Source of the DNA: JACDBE01 sp963714055
GTDB lineage: Bacteria > Actinomycetota > Acidimicrobiia > Spongiisociales > UBA5794
DNA length: 64,000 nt
Reading direction: 5' to 3'
Assembly: GCA_963714055.1 (NCBI GenBank)
Contig: OY970227.1
Location: 372,001 to 436,000, forward strand
A program made the position numbers and the translations under genes. Under the pieces are notes generated by a model. The model worked only from the letters and a program-made list of their open reading frames with translations, searched no databases and was not told where the DNA came from. Below are positions 60,763 to 64,000 of this stretch, in pieces (position 1 is the stretch's first letter; every line of letters starts with the position of its first letter).

Positions 60763-61800
60763 GTGGCCGTGAAGCTGGCGATCAACATCGGGTACTGGGG
60801 ATCGCGCCCCAACCTCGACATGGGCCTCGTCCTCGAGGCCGAGCGACTGGGCTACGACGCGGTGTTCGCCGCCGAGGCCTGGGGGTCGGACGCGGTCACC
60901 GTGCTCTCGTGGGTGGCGGCCCGCACCGAGCGGATCAAGGTGGCGGCGGGGATACTCCAGATGCCTGCCCGGACCCCGGCGATGACGGCGATGACCGCGG
61001 TGACCCTCAACGAGCTGTCCGGTGGGCGATTCGTCCTCGGGCTCGGGCTGAGCGGCCCCCAGGTCGTCGAGGGGTGGCACGGGGTCGCCTACGGAAAGCC
61101 TCTTGGGCGCACCCGGGAGTACGTGTCGATCGTCCGCCAGATCATCTCACGCCAGAGCCCGGTGGTGCACCGTGGCGACCACTACACCATCCCCTACGCC
61201 GGTGCGGACGCCACCGGGCTGGGCAAACCGCTCAAGCTGATCACCCATCCCACCCACCCGGTGCCGATCCACCTGGCGGCGCTGGGCCCGAGGAACGTCG
61301 CCCTGGCTGCTGAGATCTCCGACGGTTGGCTCCCGGTGTTCTACTCACCGTTCCGCGGCCCCGCCGTCTTCCAGCCAATGCTCGACGAAGGCTTCGCCGC
61401 TTCGGGTGAACCGGGAAAGGCGGATCGCTTCGAGGTGATCCCGGCGCTCGACGTGCGGGTGACGGCCGACGTCGCCGGCGGCCTGGCAGCGGCCAAGCCC
61501 ATGCTCGCCCTCTACCTCGGCGGCATGGGAGCGAAGGGGCGCAACTTCTACAACGACCTGGCCCGACGCTACGGCTACGAGGAAGCGGCCGAGCGGGTGC
61601 AGGACCTCTATCTCGGTGGCAACCCGAAGGCGGCCGTCGAGGCGGTCCCCGACGAGCTCGTCGACGAGCTCAACCTCGTCGGGCCTGCCGAGAGGATCGC
61701 CGAGCGGCTGGAGGTGTGGCGCGCCGCCGGGGTGACCACCCTCCTGGTCCAGCCCCATGACGTCGACACCCTGCGAACCCTGGCCGAGCTCGTTCTCTGA
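60763..61800 (+). CDS. F420-dependent LLM-class oxidoreductase
   Basis: A 345-residue luciferase-like TIM-barrel protein: LAINIGYWGSRPNLDMGLVLEAERLGYDAVF (two halves around NLDM), VAAGILQMPARTPAMTAM, SGGRFVLGLGLSGPQVVEGWHG, VPIHLAALGPRNVALAAEISDGWLP. The ALGPRN and EISDGWLPVF segments are typical of actinobacterial F420-dependent members such as Mer/FGD relatives. The substrate is unknown. It implies coenzyme F420 in this organism. GAGG stands a few bases before GTG 60763; GTG 60769 is possible. Confidence 0.85.
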   Translation: MAVKLAINIGYWGSRPNLDMGLVLEAERLGYDAVFAAEAWGSDAVTVLSWVAARTERIKVAAGILQMPARTPAMTAMTAVTLNELSGGRFVLGLGLSGPQVVEGWHGVAYGKPLGRTREYVSIVRQIISRQSPVVHRGDHYTIPYAGADATGLGKPLKLITHPTHPVPIHLAALGPRNVALAAEISDGWLPVFYSPFRGPAVFQPMLDEGFAASGEPGKADRFEVIPALDVRVTADVAGGLAAAKPMLALYLGGMGAKGRNFYNDLARRYGYEEAAERVQDLYLGGNPKAAVEAVPDELVDELNLVGPAERIAERLEVWRAAGVTTLLVQPHDVDTLRTLAELVL

Positions 61801-61810
61801 GGGTCGGCCT

Positions 61811-63025
61811 TCAGCCGAGATGCGGAGTGAGGGCGTCGCCCCACAGGGACAGCGCACCTTCCGCCTCGACCCGCTCGCGCAGCTCACGGTCGTTGGTCAC
61901 CACCACCACCGGGACGTCCCGGCCCGCACCGGCCAGTTGCACGATGCGGTCGTCGGCCTTCTCGCCGCTGGTGAAGGCGACCTCCACGTCACCCATCCGG
62001 GCCGGCGAGCCCGGCGGCTGGTCGGAGTCGAACACCACGAGGAAGCGGTGCGGCCGGCGGGTCGCCAACCGGCCGAGCAGGCTCACCAGCCGCCGACGCG
62101 CCTCGCCACCGTGGAAATCGGCACGGTCGAGCAGGTAGGTGAGGTTGTAACCGTCGACGATCACCCGCACCGGGTCGGGTAGGCGGAGCAGCCATTCGAT
62201 CGCCTCGGGACGGTCGGGGGCGATCCCGCGTGGGAGCTTCAACGGCTCGGCGGGAGCGCCGTCGACCTCCTCCACGACTCCCGGCTCGACGGCCTCGGCG
62301 AGGGACAACCCGGTGGCGAGAGCGGCGATCTCGTTGTCGAGGCGCCGGCCCACCGAAACCGGGTCCCCCATCCCCACGGCTCGCGGTCGGGGATGGCTGG
62401 GCATCTGCGGTGGCGCCGCCTCCCGGCTGCGGAGGCGGAGGCTCTCGGCGCGCTGTTCGGCGGCCGCCACTCTCTCCTCCAGCTCGGTGACGGCGGCGAC
62501 GAGCCTGCGGTTCTCGGCGTTCAAGGCGTCCATGCCGGCGCCCGCCACTTCAGGATCGATCAGCCGGGCCCGCGCCGCCTGGCTCTCCTTCAACTCGCCT
62601 CGGAGCCGGTCTCGCTCGACCTTGACGGCGGCGAGCCGATCCAACGTGGTGGCCAGCTTCTTGTGCAGCTCCGCCACCTCGTTCCCGACGGGTGGCGTCG
62701 GTCGGTACCTGGCCGACTCGACCGCCGCCGTTGCCAGGTCGAGCCACCATCCCTCGCCGCGGGTCAGGAAGGACGCGGTGGTGGGCTCGATCCGGTCCTC
62801 GAGTTGCTCCACCAGCCGTTCCCTGAGCCACTGGTTGCCATCGAGCTCTGCCAGCAACTTGGCCAGCAACGGCGGGGGGAGCCCGCCGCCTTCGGTTGCC
62901 GCCACCTTGCGCAGCGACGCCGGCACCTCCTTGGGGTCGAGCTCCCGGAGGGCCTTGCGCACCTGTCTCACCGGCAGGTCGATCGCCTTGAGCACGTCAG
63001 GAGGCAGCCCGGCCATGCCGTCCAT
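61811..63025 (-). CDS. NYN/YacP-like RNase domain protein with coiled coil
   Basis: A 404-residue protein. Residues ~1-110 are helical (PPDVLKAIDLPVRQVRKAL), ~110-200 form a coiled coil (ELHKKLATTLDRLAAVKVERDR) and the C-terminal ~150 carry a NYN domain: RVIVDGYNLTYLLDRADF (metal-binding VDGYN), RFLVVFDSDQPPG, KADDRIVQLA and VVVVTNDRELRERVEA. The acidic residues suit a PIN-like ribonuclease, as in YacP/Rae1. Target RNAs are unknown. It converges with the LLM gene (10-base gap) and is divergent from the ilvB leader. Confidence 0.85.
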   Translation of the reverse strand: MDGMAGLPPDVLKAIDLPVRQVRKALRELDPKEVPASLRKVAATEGGGLPPPLLAKLLAELDGNQWLRERLVEQLEDRIEPTTASFLTRGEGWWLDLATAAVESARYRPTPPVGNEVAELHKKLATTLDRLAAVKVERDRLRGELKESQAARARLIDPEVAGAGMDALNAENRRLVAAVTELEERVAAAEQRAESLRLRSREAAPPQMPSHPRPRAVGMGDPVSVGRRLDNEIAALATGLSLAEAVEPGVVEEVDGAPAEPLKLPRGIAPDRPEAIEWLLRLPDPVRVIVDGYNLTYLLDRADFHGGEARRRLVSLLGRLATRRPHRFLVVFDSDQPPGSPARMGDVEVAFTSGEKADDRIVQLAGAGRDVPVVVVTNDRELRERVEAEGALSLWGDALTPHLG

Positions 63026-63026
63026 C

Positions 63027-63055
63027 TTGCCCCAAACCGCCCCCGGTGCGATACT
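63027..63055 (+). promoter_or_regulatory. promoter of the ilvB leader
   Basis: TTGCCC (63027-63032), a 17-base gap and GATACT (63050-63055). The predicted start is about 5 bases before the leader ATG 63067. It overlaps the start of the divergent NYN gene (63025). Confidence 0.5.
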
Positions 63056-63066
63056 CGGTCGACGAC

Positions 63067-63102
63067 ATGAGCACCACCCGCACCCTCGTACTTCTCATCT
63101 GA
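63067..63102 (+). CDS. ilvL: branched-chain leader peptide
   Basis: An 11-codon frame, MSTTRTLVLLI, reads Leu-Val-Leu-Leu-Ile just before its TGA, covering all three branched-chain amino acids. It is followed by a hairpin, then an intrinsic terminator and the acetolactate synthase gene, which makes a multivalent attenuation leader the natural reading. Confidence 0.85.
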   Translation: MSTTRTLVLLI

Positions 63103-63105
63103 CAC

Positions 63106-63165
63106 GGCGCCTGAGCGACCCGTTCGCCCAGCGCCGACCCCGACCCTCCCCCGGAGGGTCTTTTT
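63106..63165 (+). terminator. ilvB attenuator
   Basis: First hairpin: 63106-63118 pairs with 63124-63135 (GGCGC...GCGCC at the base, with a bulge and one mismatch). Second: GACCCTCC (63142-63149) with GGAGGGTC (63153-63160), an 8-bp perfect stem with a 3-base loop and five T directly after (63161-63165), a textbook intrinsic terminator 55 bases before ilvB. Confidence 0.85.
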
Positions 63166-63219
63166 GTTGGCCAACCACCGTGACCCGACCCCCACCCCCC
63201 ACCCGACCCGGAGACGACG

Positions 63220-64000
63220 ATGAGTGAGACCCTGACCGGAGCCCAGGCGCTGATCCGCGCCCTCGAGCTCGAAGGAGTGGACACCATCTTCGGGGTGCCC
63301 GGCGGGGCGATCCTGCCCGCCTACGACCCCATCCTCGACAGCCCCATCCGCCATGTCCTCGCCCGTCACGAGCAGGGTGCCGGCCACATGGCCTCCGGCT
63401 ACGCCCACGCCTCCGGAAGGGTCGGCGTGGCGATGGCGACATCGGGGCCGGGAGCGACGAACCTGATCACCGCCCTCCAGGACGCCTTCATGGACTCGAT
63501 CCCGCTGGTGGCGGTGACCGGCCAGGTCGGAATGGCCTCCATCGGCTACGACGCCTTCCAGGAGGCGCACACCTGGGGCATCTCGATGCCGTGCACCAAG
63601 CACAACTACCTGGTCACCGAGCCCGAGGCGATCGCCGACGCGATTCACGAAGCATTCCATCTCGCCTCCACCGGACGACCCGGGCCCGTGCTGGTGGACA
63701 TCCCCAAGAACATCCTCAACGCCACGCTCACCTGGCGGGGTCCCGGCAAGCTCGACCTGCCCGGGTACCGGCCCAGCGTCGAGGGCCATCCCAAGCAGGT
63801 GAAGGCGGCAGTGCGGTTGATCGCCGAGTCGGAACGCCCCGTCCTCTATCTGGGCGGCGGGGTGATCCGGGCGAATGCCACCGAAGAGGCGCTCCGCTTC
63901 GCCGAGCTGGCCAACCTGCCGGCGGTCACCACGCTGATGGCCCGCGGCGCCATCCCCGACTCCCACCCGCTCTGCCTGGGGATGCCGGGCATGCACGGCA
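63220..64000 (+). CDS. ilvB: acetolactate synthase large subunit (3' cut by window)
   Basis: Catalytic subunit of the first common enzyme of Val, Leu and Ile synthesis. The visible 260 codons include TIFGVPGGAILPAYD, the thiamine-diphosphate glutamate in VLARHEQGAGHMASGYA, ATSGPGATNLITALQDAF, VTGQVGMASIGYDAFQE and STGRPGPVLVDIPKNI. The frame is open to the window end. ATG 63220 is preceded by GGAG. The regulatory subunit ilvN would be expected downstream. Expression is governed by the leader at 63067. Confidence 0.95.
   Translation, partial: MSETLTGAQALIRALELEGVDTIFGVPGGAILPAYDPILDSPIRHVLARHEQGAGHMASGYAHASGRVGVAMATSGPGATNLITALQDAFMDSIPLVAVTGQVGMASIGYDAFQEAHTWGISMPCTKHNYLVTEPEAIADAIHEAFHLASTGRPGPVLVDIPKNILNATLTWRGPGKLDLPGYRPSVEGHPKQVKAAVRLIAESERPVLYLGGGVIRANATEEALRFAELANLPAVTTLMARGAIPDSHPLCLGMPGMHG

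Noticed and set aside
1..64000. tRNA, rRNA or origin sequences
   Set aside because: I scanned spacers for cloverleaf-like segments, rRNA blocks and DnaA-box clusters and saw none. The spacers are mostly under 250 bases.

Overview
The window is a very G+C-rich bacterial chromosome segment. It carries a complete-looking division and cell-wall (dcw) cluster in actinobacterial order: mraZ-rsmH-ftsL-ftsI-murE-mraY-murD-ftsW-murG-murC-murB-ftsQ-ftsZ-pgeF-yggS-sepF-yggT. Several features point to a high-G+C Actinomycetota lineage, perhaps a deep or environmental one: SepF, a DUF3040 protein, a DUF222/HNH nuclease, an F420-type luciferase-like oxidoreductase, a WS/DGAT acyltransferase, two amino-acid leader peptides and many GTG/TTG starts with 4-base GTGA/ATGA overlaps. 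MurE carries the DNPR motif, so the peptidoglycan should contain meso-diaminopimelate. No rRNA, tRNA, CRISPR array or insertion sequence was recognised.

Layout. 1-2.4 kb: a pair of ArsA/GET3-like ATPases and a decayed KefB-type antiporter. 2.5-8.3 kb: dnaE, then divergently two tandem 6-phosphofructokinases, one with ATP-type and one with PPi-type active-site residues. 8.3-15.3 kb: WS/DGAT acyltransferase, rluD, lspA, a DksA/TraR-like protein and, divergently, ileS. 15.3-32 kb: the dcw cluster on the minus strand, started by an mraZ promoter with MraZ-type boxes. 32-33.5 kb: an HNH nuclease, a resolvase-like protein without the catalytic serine, and a small conserved protein. 33.6-38.2 kb: a MoxR ATPase / DUF58 / transglutaminase operon flanked by a palindromic repeat family. 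38.3-43.9 kb: MerR regulator, DUF3040 protein, histidine phosphatase with two small membrane proteins, an MDR dehydrogenase, a DUF222/HNH gene and gene fragments. 43.9-49.4 kb: the fatty-acid synthesis operon fabD-fabH-fabG-acpP-fabF behind an aminotransferase. 49.4-54.4 kb: methyltransferase, LiaF-like, DUF1232, ROK kinase, ArsA and SRPBCC genes. 54.5-64 kb: metallophosphoesterase, queG, leuA with a Leu leader and attenuator, DUF3352 protein, LLM oxidoreductase, NYN-domain protein, and ilvB (cut by the window end) with a Leu/Val/Ile leader and attenuator.

The genes form a growth core: wall precursor synthesis and septation, DNA polymerase, fatty acids, Ile-tRNA charging, and branched-chain amino acid synthesis under attenuation. 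Many starts appear leaderless, with a TANNNT box 6-7 bases before the ATG.

Main caveat. Eight otherwise well-conserved genes (murB, murC, murG, rsmH, moxR, an alcohol dehydrogenase, fabG, fabH) are each split by one frameshift. All eight have a total span of 3n+1. murF is reduced to 33 codons, and a KefB antiporter lacks its middle. Sequencing or assembly error is the simplest explanation, so those genes should be read as intact in the organism until shown otherwise.
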